The translations under genes and the position numbers were made by a program. A stretch of DNA of 64,000 nucleotides. Origin: an uncultured Aquimarina sp. Lineage in GTDB: Bacteria; Bacteroidota; Bacteroidia; Flavobacteriales; Flavobacteriaceae. Each line of letters opens with the position of its first letter. Position 1 is the stretch's first letter. This document shows, piece by piece, positions 17,239 to 26,532 of this stretch. The notes under the pieces were generated by a model, which was not told the origin of the DNA, made no database searches, and saw only the letters and a program-made list of their open reading frames with translations. Location: contig CANLEM010000002.1 in NCBI GenBank assembly GCA_947489685.1, positions 434,001 through 498,000 of the forward strand, in the 5' to 3' direction.

Positions 17239-19416
17239 TTATTCCTTGATTAATTGCAGCTTAGATGTACTACCAATGGCTACTATATAGATCCCAGCTT
17301 CTAGGTTTGATACTGAAATTTTTTCTTTAGCAGAGGTAGCAGTAATAGATTTTACTACTTTTCCTAATAGGTTATAAACGATAATTTCTTCCCCTATATA
17401 TTGACCTACAATAGTCACAATATCTTGTGCAGGATTTGGAAAAAGGCCCGAAATACGATCATTTTGAATATTTGATCTATTCTTATCTACTCCCAAGATT
17501 TTCCATTTCTGATTTGAAGTGGTTGCATTAAAATCCCAGATTTGAACATTTGCATTTATTGCTCCTCCAGCTCGATCTAATGCGTTAGTTAAACAATGCA
17601 TTGGTTTTAGAGCATAAATTCCGTTTCCGTTAGCCACTATTTTCCATTTTTTATGATTATCACGAGTGTCGGTCCAGGTGCTAACATTCTCTCCGTTACC
17701 ACAACGGGCATAAGGCACCTCCAAATATCTGTTAGTCCCTTTATTTTTAATAGTATAAATATTGTCTTCCAAGTGTGTAAACACCCATTTTTGATCATCA
17801 TAATTTCCTGGAGCATGCATTCTTGCACTATGATTTTCTATTCCTCTTGCCAATAACCGTTGATTATTTTGAATAGCAGTAACAAAATAAATACCATCTG
17901 CAATTAGCTGTGGATTCAAAGAAACTACAGATACATTGTTAATTTGGTCATTATCCAAAGCTTGTTGCCAGCTGGTTCCAACCGGGCGAATATGTGACTT
18001 ATACGAGTAATTGTTTCCGGGTGTAGGAGAAGAAGGCAAATTAACTGTTATAGATTTAATCCCTGTTCCTTTGGAGACACGTTCTACTTTACTGGCAACC
18101 CAAGTATTATTTTTCCAGAAACTTACTACAATTTCTCGATCGGTCGATGCACTATACTCCATATCATAGGTGTATGCATTAGCTGGATTAATTGTGGTAG
18201 GAGCATTCTTAAATACTACTTTATCTTCTAAAATCACTTCGCTTTCTACAGTTACATTGTCAATCTGGTCTCGGTCCAAAGCTTCTCGCCAAGTAGTACC
18301 TACTGGTCGAATATGTGCTTTATAGATATATCCCGAGCTTGGTACAGGAGGTGATGGCAGGTTTACCGTTATCGATTTGGTTCCTTGTCCTTTTGCCACC
18401 GTTACTTTTTGTTGTGCGATCCAATTAGTAGCGGACCAAAATTCTATTACTATTTCTCTATCTGTAGATGCTTGATAATCTACATTAAACGTATAATTGG
18501 ATTGTGGTGTTATTGTAGTTGGTGCGTTATTAAAAGCAATTGTATTCTCTCCCGTACCTCCATTATCATCTACCAATTTATAGGTACGTACCCAATCATA
18601 ATACGTAGTTCTGTTTGCCGCAGTATCATTCATACCATCTTGTCCTGCTTTTGGAGGGTTCCAATCGTAGGTTTCTGTTACTAACCTAAGGTACATAGGC
18701 AGGTTGAAGTCTGCTGGTGGTTTTATTTTATTTACTAATTTTCCATCCAGATAAAACAAAATCTCGTCTTTGTTTTTCCACCAAGCTCCATAGATGTGAT
18801 ACCCTTTCCAAGATGGTTCTCCTAAGGATGCTTTTCCTCCTTCTTGACCTACGGGAGTATTGTTGCAAACTGTTCCTCTACTGTGTGTATTTGAGTTCAT
18901 ACTTGAAATCGTAGTATTAACCCAATTGGCACCATTTGAATTAACTCCTACTGTTTCGGTGATATCGAGTTCGGTTACTCTAACGTCACATCCAGATCCT
19001 TCATTTCGTTTATTAATCAACCAAAATGTAGATGACATAAAAGTTTTATTTGCTTTCATTCTACATTCGTAATAACCGTAGGTTTGATTTGTAAGCGATC
19101 TTACCAAAGCTCCTGCATGCGTATATCGATTACCGTTTACGGTTTCTGCAGATGATAATTTATATGCTGTAAATTGTAAATTACCATCCTTTACTTTTAC
19201 TGCATTCTGTTTAAAAATCCCTGGAGGTCTTCCTATCCAGGTAGATACATTTACTGCCCATTTCGAGGTATTTAAGTTATTTCCATTAAATTCATCCGAG
19301 AGTTCATTTACTTTAACCCATTTTTTACCGTTTGGGGGAGTTGGAGTTTGTGATTTGACTTGTGTTATAGTGATACAAAAAAGCAGTATCGAGAAAAAAT
19401 ATTTTAAGCGATTCAT
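17239..19416 (-). CDS. T9SS-sorted GH16 agarase/porphyranase-like enzyme with ricin-type domain
   Basis: A 725-residue secreted protein. After the signal peptide (to about residue 23) a GH16 jelly-roll spans about 30-285, with the catalytic motif ELDITE (nucleophile Glu149, Asp151, acid/base Glu154). The early W-V-V-LSDEFNG and late W-PP-AG-DGM segments resemble GH16 enzymes acting on red-algal galactans (agar, porphyran), so I favour that over laminarinase, with moderate confidence. Two repeats of about 105 residues follow (from about 292 and 400; FNNAPTTI and FKNAPTTI), then a ricin-type/CBM13-like beta-trefoil (about 503-640; two QKW motifs) and a T9SS domain (about 645-725; FPNPAQD). Its target seems different from that of the neighbouring cellulases. 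Confidence 0.82.
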   Translation of the reverse strand: MNRLKYFFSILLFCITITQVKSQTPTPPNGKKWVKVNELSDEFNGNNLNTSKWAVNVSTWIGRPPGIFKQNAVKVKDGNLQFTAYKLSSAETVNGNRYTHAGALVRSLTNQTYGYYECRMKANKTFMSSTFWLINKRNEGSGCDVRVTELDITETVGVNSNGANWVNTTISSMNSNTHSRGTVCNNTPVGQEGGKASLGEPSWKGYHIYGAWWKNKDEILFYLDGKLVNKIKPPADFNLPMYLRLVTETYDWNPPKAGQDGMNDTAANRTTYYDWVRTYKLVDDNGGTGENTIAFNNAPTTITPQSNYTFNVDYQASTDREIVIEFWSATNWIAQQKVTVAKGQGTKSITVNLPSPPVPSSGYIYKAHIRPVGTTWREALDRDQIDNVTVESEVILEDKVVFKNAPTTINPANAYTYDMEYSASTDREIVVSFWKNNTWVASKVERVSKGTGIKSITVNLPSSPTPGNNYSYKSHIRPVGTSWQQALDNDQINNVSVVSLNPQLIADGIYFVTAIQNNQRLLARGIENHSARMHAPGNYDDQKWVFTHLEDNIYTIKNKGTNRYLEVPYARCGNGENVSTWTDTRDNHKKWKIVANGNGIYALKPMHCLTNALDRAGGAINANVQIWDFNATTSNQKWKILGVDKNRSNIQNDRISGLFPNPAQDIVTIVGQYIGEEIIVYNLLGKVVKSITATSAKEKISVSNLEAGIYIVAIGSTSKLQLIKE

Positions 19417-19902
19417 AGTGAGTGATTTTGTGAAATTTTAAAAACTGCACAACATTTATATCATCTAAAATCATAGATAATACATGTGGTACAAATAATT
19501 AGTTTGATCGTGTCTATCTCTTATTTTCTATTACGTTATTTGGGTTGTAATACGATAAAAACTAGAGTACATATTGTTGAAACTGCTGTTAACAAATAAC
19601 TTAGATCGAGAAGTTAGAAGTATTGAGATACCCCATAGTAGTATTGCTTTCATGATTGAGTTTGTGTTTGATAGGTGTGTGTTTAAATCAAGGTTGTTTT
19701 TAATATTAATAAGATGTGATCAGAATAATATTGATTCTTTTACGTTTAGATTTCAAAATTAGGTCACGCTCTAAAAAACGTGCATTTTCTATTTTTGCAA
19801 GGGTACATTAGGAGTACATCGTTAAAAAAAGGAATACATACAGCGTACTATTTTTTATTTTGAACTGTAAACACAATTACATTTAACCAACTAGCTACCA
19901 AA
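19417..19902. other. 486-nt divergent intergenic region with TACAT repeats
   Basis: Separates the divergent GH16 and TPR-HTH genes, so promoters for both should lie here. GTACA/TACAT words recur (near 19480, 19491 and 19567). Close to the regulator gene are GGGTACATTA at 19801, GGAGTACATC at 19811 and GGAATACATA at 19831, on the same face of the helix. These may be regulator sites. A 62-codon frame inside has no recognisable features and I treat it as chance. Confidence 0.4.
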
Positions 19903-21630
19903 GTGAAAAATCTAACCTACCTCGCACTAACATTTTTAGTATGTAATAATTTCAATTCGGCTTTCTGTCAAAGTGCTATTAGCGATCATCATCAGATCAA
20001 ACTAATCGATAGTTTATACGAAATAGCCAATCAAGATCTTATTGGTAACGGAGATATGCTAAAAAAACTTATCAAGCAATCTAAAGAAGCTAATTACCCT
20101 AAAGGAGAAGTAAAAGGATTAGTCAATCTGGGTATTTATTATACCCACAATTCGATGATCGATAGTGCACATATTGCTTATGAAAGAGGAGAAAGAATCA
20201 TACGACAACATCCCGAACTTGAATTTGTGTTATCCTACATCTACAATAATAAAGGTACTATACTGTCTAATCAGGAGTTTCACTATCAAGCTATAAAATA
20301 TTTTCATAAAGCGCATAAGGTCAATCTTAAAAAAGGTGACAAAAAAATGGCGATGATTACCAAAATGAATATTTTAAATTGTCATTTGGAACTTGGCGAA
20401 CCTGATAAGGTGTTGGCTTATTCTAATGAATTATTGCAGGATTCTACGGTAACAGCACAAGAAGATTTAAAATACTATTTGTATAGTAATTTGGCAAAAG
20501 CCTATTTTGATAAAAAAAAATATCGCAAAGCAATCAACTGGTGGAATGCAAATCTGGAAAGCATAGCAAATACAGAACAAACAGGAGAGATTAGTTATAA
20601 TTTAACCTCTATTGCAGATGCCTATCGAAATTTAGGTGACTATGATATTGCATTAGAAAAAGCCATGGAGGCTCGAGAAATTTTGGCCAACAAACCTGAG
20701 TTTAGCGGCTATATTGCTGTTAATGAACTAGTATTGGGTAAAATTTACAATTCACTTGATAACCCTGATATGGCAATTGTTCATTTCGAAAATGCTATTC
20801 TTAAAAACCCAGACGATCCTCTAGATATTGCTTTTTCTTACAAGAACCTTGGTGCCATCTATAAAAGAATAGAATCCTGGGATAAATCTGCAAAAAACTA
20901 TGAAAAATATGGTGCGTTAATAGATAGTTTATATCAAAAAAGAAATGAAGATATCTCCAAAATATCCGAAGGTAAGATACAATTAATAGAAGAGGAGTAT
21001 AAAAACGAATTGCTAACAAAGGATAACGACATATTAAGTTATAAAAATGAGAAACAAGAATTATATATCATTTCTTTGGCTGTTGGTTTATTTAGCCTAT
21101 TATTTATTTTATTATCCATATTTCTTTATAAAAAATATCATAAAAGTGAACGCCAGGTAGAACTATTAAAAGAAAATGAGAAAAAGATCTTAGAAAATCA
21201 CTTACAAAGTAAAGAAGAAGAATTCCTGGCAACCATGCTATCTGTAAATGAAAGACTTAGCAAACTTTCTTATATAAAAAAGAATCTATCCTCGGCGATA
21301 AAATATAATAATCGTGAAGAATTAAAAGAAACCGAAAAAAGGCTCGAAAATTTTATCTCTTCTACCTCGGATCTTAGTATTTTAAAAGATAGAATAGAAT
21401 CGCAATATCCTGGTATCACAGCACAGATAAATACTAGTTATCCCGAACTATCTACTAATGATGTAAGGCACTGCCTATTGATGAAACTTAATCTATCTAT
21501 TAAAGAATCTGCACAAATGCTTAGTGTTTCGACACATGCCGTAAAAATGGCAAGGAAAAGACTAAAGAAAAAAATGAATGTCCCAGAGGACATTTCGCTA
21601 AAAGATCACTTACAAAATAAAATCATGTAA
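19903..21630 (+). CDS. TPR sensor with one membrane helix and LuxR-like HTH output
   Basis: A 575-residue regulator starting at GTG 19903. It has a signal peptide (about 1-23), periplasmic TPR repeats (about 30-330), a short coiled region, a membrane helix (about 386-408; IISLAVGLFSLLFILLSIFLY), a cytoplasmic coiled coil and a C-terminal helix-turn-helix (about 510-575; STNDVRHCLL...SVSTHAVKMARKRLKKKM). Bacteroidota use this layout to couple envelope signals directly to transcription. Standing divergent to the polysaccharide-enzyme genes, it is the best candidate for their regulator; this is an inference from position only. Confidence 0.75.
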   Translation: MKNLTYLALTFLVCNNFNSAFCQSAISDHHQIKLIDSLYEIANQDLIGNGDMLKKLIKQSKEANYPKGEVKGLVNLGIYYTHNSMIDSAHIAYERGERIIRQHPELEFVLSYIYNNKGTILSNQEFHYQAIKYFHKAHKVNLKKGDKKMAMITKMNILNCHLELGEPDKVLAYSNELLQDSTVTAQEDLKYYLYSNLAKAYFDKKKYRKAINWWNANLESIANTEQTGEISYNLTSIADAYRNLGDYDIALEKAMEAREILANKPEFSGYIAVNELVLGKIYNSLDNPDMAIVHFENAILKNPDDPLDIAFSYKNLGAIYKRIESWDKSAKNYEKYGALIDSLYQKRNEDISKISEGKIQLIEEEYKNELLTKDNDILSYKNEKQELYIISLAVGLFSLLFILLSIFLYKKYHKSERQVELLKENEKKILENHLQSKEEEFLATMLSVNERLSKLSYIKKNLSSAIKYNNREELKETEKRLENFISSTSDLSILKDRIESQYPGITAQINTSYPELSTNDVRHCLLMKLNLSIKESAQMLSVSTHAVKMARKRLKKKMNVPEDISLKDHLQNKIM

Positions 21631-21701
21631 GATTTAAGATTCCGATTTTTATACTCTTAAAAAAATATGTAGCTTGGCAATCCGAAATCATTGCGTAGAT
21701 A

Positions 21702-22184
21702 ATGAATAAGAGAACTATATACATCATTTTATTATTAACTTTTCACTTATTTTCTTGTGATAATTTCGTTCTTAAAAAAGAGCATAAAGAGGAAATTGTT
21801 AAAGAACGATTAGATAAACTTAATTGGGATGAAGTTGATCAACCTCCTCTTTTTGATATTTGTAAAAGAAAATCCGAAGAAGAACTAGAATCGTGTTTTC
21901 AGAGCACTATTACAACGCATATTTATAATCATCTGTCCAAACAATCGATTACTATAAAAAAACCTATACAAGACACCGTTTGGATCCCTTTATTAATTAC
22001 TAAAGAAAGTAATATCATTATCGAAGATTTTGACATATCGGATCGTGTAATCTCTGAAATACCGAATCTAAAACAAATCATAGAAGAAGCTATTAATTCG
22101 CTTCCTAAAGTAAAACCTGCTCATACCAGAAGCACTCCTGTATCTGCCAAATATCGATTACCTCTTGTTATTCGTGTAGATTAA
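21702..22184 (+). CDS. lipoprotein with TonB_C-like C-terminus
   Basis: A 160-residue protein with a lipoprotein signal (LLLTFHLFSC, predicted acylated Cys19). The C-terminal half (LPKVKPA...TPVSAKYRLPLVIRVD) matches the last strands of TonB_C-like domains common in flavobacterial proteins. There are no membrane helices beyond the signal, so it should sit in the periplasm on a lipid anchor. Its function is unknown. It lies 71 nt after the TPR-HTH regulator and may be co-transcribed with it. Confidence 0.6.
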   Translation: MNKRTIYIILLLTFHLFSCDNFVLKKEHKEEIVKERLDKLNWDEVDQPPLFDICKRKSEEELESCFQSTITTHIYNHLSKQSITIKKPIQDTVWIPLLITKESNIIIEDFDISDRVISEIPNLKQIIEEAINSLPKVKPAHTRSTPVSAKYRLPLVIRVD

Positions 22185-22241
22185 ATCTGATGCCTCGTCT
22201 TAATTATGTAATTTTGTAATATACAAAACATATTTCCTGAT

Positions 22242-22799
22242 TTGAGTAACGAAAAAATTATATTAGGTATTGACCCCGGAACCACTATTATGGGATTTGG
22301 GTTGATTAAGGTTCAAAATAAAAAGATGTCTTTTTTACAATTAAATGAACTTCAATTAGGAAAATATGACGATCATTACCTAAAACTAAAACTAATTTTT
22401 GAACGTACTGTAGAGCTTATAGATACCTATCATCCTGATGAGATTGCAATTGAGGCTCCTTTTTTTGGAAAAAATGTGCAATCAATGCTTAAATTAGGAA
22501 GAGCCCAAGGAGTTGCTATGGCCGCGGGATTAAGTAGAGAGGTTCCTATTACCGAGTATTCTCCAAAAAAAATCAAAATGGCCATCACTGGTAACGGAAA
22601 TGCAAGTAAGGAACAAGTTGCAAAAATGTTACAAAGCTTACTCCAACTCAAAACATTACCTAAAAATCTGGATTCTACTGATGGATTAGCCGCTGCCGTT
22701 TGTCATTTTTATAATATGGGAAGAGCATCAACTGTAGGTAAAAGTTATACCGGATGGGCATCATTTGTAAAACAAAATGAAGGTAGAGTTAAAAAGTAA
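22242..22799 (+). CDS. ruvC: crossover junction endodeoxyribonuclease RuvC
   Basis: A 185-residue Holliday-junction resolvase that cuts four-way DNA junctions made by RecA/RuvAB during recombinational repair. The catalytic acidic residues are visible: Asp11 in GIDPGT, Glu71 in IAIEAPFFGKN, and Asp144 and Asp147 in NLDSTDG. The start is TTG at 22242, which gives SNEKIILGIDPGT, the usual N-terminal length; no ATG is suitably placed. It is followed 48 nt later by hemW. Confidence 0.95.
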   Translation: MSNEKIILGIDPGTTIMGFGLIKVQNKKMSFLQLNELQLGKYDDHYLKLKLIFERTVELIDTYHPDEIAIEAPFFGKNVQSMLKLGRAQGVAMAAGLSREVPITEYSPKKIKMAITGNGNASKEQVAKMLQSLLQLKTLPKNLDSTDGLAAAVCHFYNMGRASTVGKSYTGWASFVKQNEGRVKK

Positions 22800-22847
22800 C
22801 TATAAGATTTCTTTTTTTTAGAAATATAACTATAAAACCCGGAAATT

Positions 22848-23984
22848 ATTAGCGGAATCTACATACATATTCCTTTTTGCAAACAAGCTTGTCATTATTG
22901 TGATTTTCATTTTTCGACTTCGATGAAGAAAAAAGAAGAAATGATTACTGCTTTATGCCAGGAGATTATATTACGCCGTTCTGAAATATCAGAATATCAA
23001 CCTATTAATACCATATATTTTGGAGGCGGTACGCCTACAGTTTTATCAGTAAATGAACTTCAACAGATCATGAACACCATTTACGAAAACTACACTGTTT
23101 CTAAAAATCCTGAAATCACTGTTGAAGCTAATCCCGATGATCTTACCGAAGAAAAAATAGATCAATTAGCGATCAGTAGCGTAAATCGCCTTAGTATTGG
23201 TATTCAATCTTTTTTTGAAGAAGATTTAAAATTAATGAATCGTGCTCATAATGCGCAAGAAGCCCTAGATTGTTTGTCTATGGCCACCAATACATTCGAA
23301 AATATTTCGATCGATCTAATTTATGGTATTCCGAATATGTCTATTTCTCGTTGGAAAGAAAATATTGAACGAGCATTGGATTTTGACATACCACATATTT
23401 CTTGCTATGCCCTAACTGTTGAACCTAAAACTGCATTAGAAACACTCATTCAAAAAGGCGTAGTTTCAAAAATAGATGATGAATTGGCGCAACAACATTT
23501 TGAAATTCTTGTAGACACTTTGGAGAAAGAAGGTTTCAAACATTATGAACTATCCAATTTCGGGAAACCAGGCTACTTTAGTAAAAACAACACGGCATAT
23601 TGGCAAGGCAAAGAGTACTTGGGAATAGGGCCTTCTGCACATTCTTATAACGGAAAACAAAGAAGTTGGAATATTAATAACAACACCAAATACATCAAAG
23701 CCCTATTAGAAAATAAACTCCCAAAAGAAATTGAAGAGTTAACCTTAAAAGATAGATATAACGAATATATTATGACCGGATTACGCACCATTTGGGGGGT
23801 TTCAATTCAAAATATAGAACGAGAGTTTGGTGACACTTACAAAAAATATCTTTTAAAACAAGCACAAAAACATATCCAAGAACATTTATTATCTCTTGAA
23901 AAAGATACTTTATTAGTTACAAAGAAAGGAAAGTTTTTAAGTGACGGAATCGCAAGTGATCTTTTCTTAGTAAATTTAGACTAA
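22848..23984 (+). CDS. hemW: radical SAM haem chaperone HemW, probable ATT start
   Basis: A radical SAM protein of the HemW/HemN-like family. The obvious ATG at 22923 would remove the [4Fe-4S] site. Translating upstream in the same frame gives SGIYIHIPFCKQACHYCDFHF, with the CxxxCxxC motif intact. Between the in-frame TAA at 22833 and that motif there is no ATG, GTG or TTG, only ATT at 22845 and 22848. An ATT start at 22848 puts the first cysteine at residue 11, the spacing I expect for flavobacterial HemW, giving 378 residues. Family members insert haem into respiratory enzymes; the wider family was first called oxygen-independent coproporphyrinogen oxidase. Glycine-rich YFGGGTP follows the cluster motif. 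A sequencing error near the start cannot be excluded. Confidence 0.85.
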   Translation: MSGIYIHIPFCKQACHYCDFHFSTSMKKKEEMITALCQEIILRRSEISEYQPINTIYFGGGTPTVLSVNELQQIMNTIYENYTVSKNPEITVEANPDDLTEEKIDQLAISSVNRLSIGIQSFFEEDLKLMNRAHNAQEALDCLSMATNTFENISIDLIYGIPNMSISRWKENIERALDFDIPHISCYALTVEPKTALETLIQKGVVSKIDDELAQQHFEILVDTLEKEGFKHYELSNFGKPGYFSKNNTAYWQGKEYLGIGPSAHSYNGKQRSWNINNNTKYIKALLENKLPKEIEELTLKDRYNEYIMTGLRTIWGVSIQNIEREFGDTYKKYLLKQAQKHIQEHLLSLEKDTLLVTKKGKFLSDGIASDLFLVNLD

Positions 23985-24001
23985 TTATTAAAACAGGGGC
24001 C

Positions 24002-24787
24002 GTGCAAGAAAAGTATGATATTATTGGTGTTGATTATAATGTTACTCGTAAAGCAGATCCTTATCTTTTTAGCCGATTATTTGCTTTATTAAATCCAGTT
24101 GCAGAAAATTTATATCTTGATATAGGTTGTGGCACTGGTAATTATACCTCGGAGTTTGCCAAAAAAGGATGTAAATTTATAGGTATAGACCCTTCTGAGG
24201 AAATGCTAGAAAAAGCTAAGATTAAGGATAACTCCATAACCTGGAAGACCGGAAAAGCCGAACATATTGATTTACCTTCTGAAAGTGTAGACGGTATTAT
24301 TGCAAGTCTAACATTACATCATTGGCAAGATTTAAAAAAAGGTTTTTCTGAACTCAACAGGGTTTTAAAACCAAATGGCAAAATTGTCATATTTACTGCT
24401 ACTCCTAAACAGATGAAAGGCTATTGGTTGCATCACTATTTTCCGAAAATGTTATCCGATTCTATAATACAAATGCCTGGGTATGATTATATTGAATCTA
24501 GCTTAAATGCAAATTCTTTAAAAATCCATAGTGCCGAAAAATACTTTATACAGCCCGATTTGCAGGATCTCTTTTTATACTCGGGGAAACATAATCCAGA
24601 ATTGTATTTCGAAAATAAAGTAAGACATGGAATTTCATCATTTTCATCTCTTGCCAATGCCAAAGAGGTACAGCAAGGGTTAATATTACTCGAAAAAGAT
24701 ATCAAGTCCGAGAAAATTAAGACGATCATTTCGACCTATGAAAATACTGATGGCGACTATCTCTTTATTACTGCAAAAAAAGCATAA
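24002..24787 (+). CDS. class I SAM-dependent methyltransferase
   Basis: A 261-residue protein starting at GTG 24002. SAM-binding motif I is DIGCGTGNY (from Asp40), followed by an acidic GIDPS at the end of strand 2 and the Methyltransf_11-type stretch IIASLTLHHWQDL. These are marks of the UbiE/small-molecule methyltransferase fold. The substrate cannot be told from sequence. It follows hemW after 17 nt and precedes the cyclase gene by 11 nt, so it is part of the same transcript. Confidence 0.85.
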   Translation: MQEKYDIIGVDYNVTRKADPYLFSRLFALLNPVAENLYLDIGCGTGNYTSEFAKKGCKFIGIDPSEEMLEKAKIKDNSITWKTGKAEHIDLPSESVDGIIASLTLHHWQDLKKGFSELNRVLKPNGKIVIFTATPKQMKGYWLHHYFPKMLSDSIIQMPGYDYIESSLNANSLKIHSAEKYFIQPDLQDLFLYSGKHNPELYFENKVRHGISSFSSLANAKEVQQGLILLEKDIKSEKIKTIISTYENTDGDYLFITAKKA

Positions 24788-24798
24788 CTTATAATTAT

Positions 24799-25551
24799 AT
24801 GATCACAACAATAGCATATAAAAATCAAAAATATACTGTTGATCTTTCTAAACCATTAGATATTTCTATTCCATTAATAGCTTCAGATACAAATGTAAAT
24901 GCATGGTATATAGATGCTCCCAAAATCGAACCTGTAATCGATGGAAAATGGATTGGTCAAGTAGCCAAAGGTGCTTCAACAAACTTTAATAACATAACGT
25001 TTAACCCCCATGGTCATGGCACACATACCGAATGCGTAGGTCATATTACACCAGAGTTTTATAGTATTAATGCTGTCTTAAAACAGTTCTTTTTTAAAAC
25101 CGAAATCATCTCAATAACTCCTACAAAACGGGGTGATGATAAGGTAATCACAAAAGATCTAATCAAAAATGCTCTCATTTCTAAAGATTGTAACGCACTG
25201 GTAATAAGAACACTTCCTAACCAGGACAATAAATTAAATCAGCAATATTCGCATACTAACTGGCCCTATCTCACAGAAGAAGCGGCTAAATTTATAAGAG
25301 AAACTGGTATAGAACATTTGCTGATAGACTTACCATCTGTAGATAAAGAAAAGGATGACGGAAAATTACTTGCCCATAAGGCCTTCTGGGATTATCCTAA
25401 TGCCATTCGATATCACGCCACCATTACCGAATTAATCTATGTAAACAACAATATAACAGATGGTGTTTATTTGTTGAATCTTCAGATTGCACCATTCGAA
25501 AACGATGCTTCGCCCAGCAAACCTATACTTTACAAAATATTGGACAAATGA
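24799..25551 (+). CDS. cyclase/kynurenine-formamidase-like hydrolase
   Basis: A 250-residue protein of the Cyclase family (Pfam PF04199). The metal-binding motif HGHGTHTECVGH (His71-His82) corresponds to the HxGTHxDxPxH signature, with Glu in place of the usual Asp. Family members include bacterial kynurenine formamidase (KynB), isatin hydrolase and polyketide cyclases; the substrate here is unassigned, and no other tryptophan-degradation genes are nearby. The gene overlaps the next by 4 nt (ATGA). Confidence 0.75.
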   Translation: MITTIAYKNQKYTVDLSKPLDISIPLIASDTNVNAWYIDAPKIEPVIDGKWIGQVAKGASTNFNNITFNPHGHGTHTECVGHITPEFYSINAVLKQFFFKTEIISITPTKRGDDKVITKDLIKNALISKDCNALVIRTLPNQDNKLNQQYSHTNWPYLTEEAAKFIRETGIEHLLIDLPSVDKEKDDGKLLAHKAFWDYPNAIRYHATITELIYVNNNITDGVYLLNLQIAPFENDASPSKPILYKILDK

Positions 25552-25904
25552 AAATAACTGTACAATTAGAAGAAATCGCCATGCTGATATTAGGAATTTA
25601 CTTTTTTAACATCTTATCTTATCCTTGGTGGCTATTTCTAGCTTTGTTTCTTTTACCAGATATAGGAATGCTTGGCTATCTTATAAATGGCAAAGTAGGA
25701 GCTTTTACATATAATATATTTCATCATAAAGGCATCGCAATCTTACTTTATCTAATAGGTATTTATGTATCTAATGATCTATTGTTATTAATAGGAATTA
25801 TTCTTTTTTCGCATTCGGCTTTTGATAGAATGTTAGGATATGGATTAAAATTAGAAAAAGGTTTTAAATTTACACACCTCGGAGAAATCGGGAAAAAGAT
25901 TTAA
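25548..25904 (+). CDS. DUF4260 membrane protein
   Basis: A 118-residue protein with three to four hydrophobic helices (IAMLILGIYFFNIL, WWLFLALFLLPDIGML, IAILLYLIGIY, LLLLIGIILFSHSAFDR). Its length and the pattern PDIGMLGY...NIFHHK...DRMLGYGLK match DUF4260, a family of unknown function. It overlaps the cyclase gene by 4 nt. Confidence 0.75.
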   Translation: MKITVQLEEIAMLILGIYFFNILSYPWWLFLALFLLPDIGMLGYLINGKVGAFTYNIFHHKGIAILLYLIGIYVSNDLLLLIGIILFSHSAFDRMLGYGLKLEKGFKFTHLGEIGKKI

Positions 25905-25905
25905 T

Positions 25906-26526
25906 ATGGAATTATTGTTTATAGGACTTCTGGCGGGTGCAATCCTGGCCTTCTTCATTTTTGCAAAATACAATGCAACAAAAAACAAAGCTGCTGTAAA
26001 AACGCAATCAACAATACTCATGGAAAAAATCAAGAGTGTTTGTAAATTAGTAACTGTAGAGGGTGATTTTGCCGAAATTTATCATTATGAAAGTGTAAAA
26101 GAAAAGTTTTTCAACCTTCTTACAGGCACCAAGAAAGCGTTAATATTAATTGATGCCAAAGCGTATGTCGGTTTTGATTTATCCAAAATAAAGCTAGAGA
26201 GCGATACTAAAAAAAAGAAAATTATTCTTACGCACTTTCCACAACCTAAACTATTAACCATAGAAACCGACTTTAAATATTACGACAAAAAGGATGGTTG
26301 GCTTAATCCTTTTACATCAACTGATTTAACAGAACTTAATAAAGAAGCCAAACAATTTATTAAGGATAAAGTACCTCAAAGTGGTTTGATGGAAACTGCA
26401 AAAAAGGAAGCATTACTTGCAATCTCATTGATGGAAACTCTAGCAGAATCTATAGGATGGACCGTAGATCACTCTGCATTAGAGTTAGATAACAATAATG
26501 ATAAGATCCAAGAGTTAAAAGAATAA
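25906..26526 (+). CDS. DUF4230 membrane-anchored protein
   Basis: A 206-residue protein with one N-terminal membrane helix (LLFIGLLAGAILAFFIFAKY) and a soluble domain starting near residue 40 (KSVCKLVTVEGDFAEIYHY...LILIDAKAYVGFDLSKI) typical of DUF4230. Function unknown. It starts 1 nt after the DUF4260 stop. Confidence 0.78.
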   Translation: MELLFIGLLAGAILAFFIFAKYNATKNKAAVKTQSTILMEKIKSVCKLVTVEGDFAEIYHYESVKEKFFNLLTGTKKALILIDAKAYVGFDLSKIKLESDTKKKKIILTHFPQPKLLTIETDFKYYDKKDGWLNPFTSTDLTELNKEAKQFIKDKVPQSGLMETAKKEALLAISLMETLAESIGWTVDHSALELDNNNDKIQELKE

Positions 26527-26532
26527 GGAATA

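Noticed and set aside
19574..19762. 62-codon ORF in the GH16/regulator gap
   Set aside because: No recognisable domain, signal or ribosome-binding context in AT-rich intergenic DNA.
22923..23984. hemW starting at ATG 22923
   Set aside because: This would lose the CxxxCxxC cluster motif encoded just upstream in the same frame.
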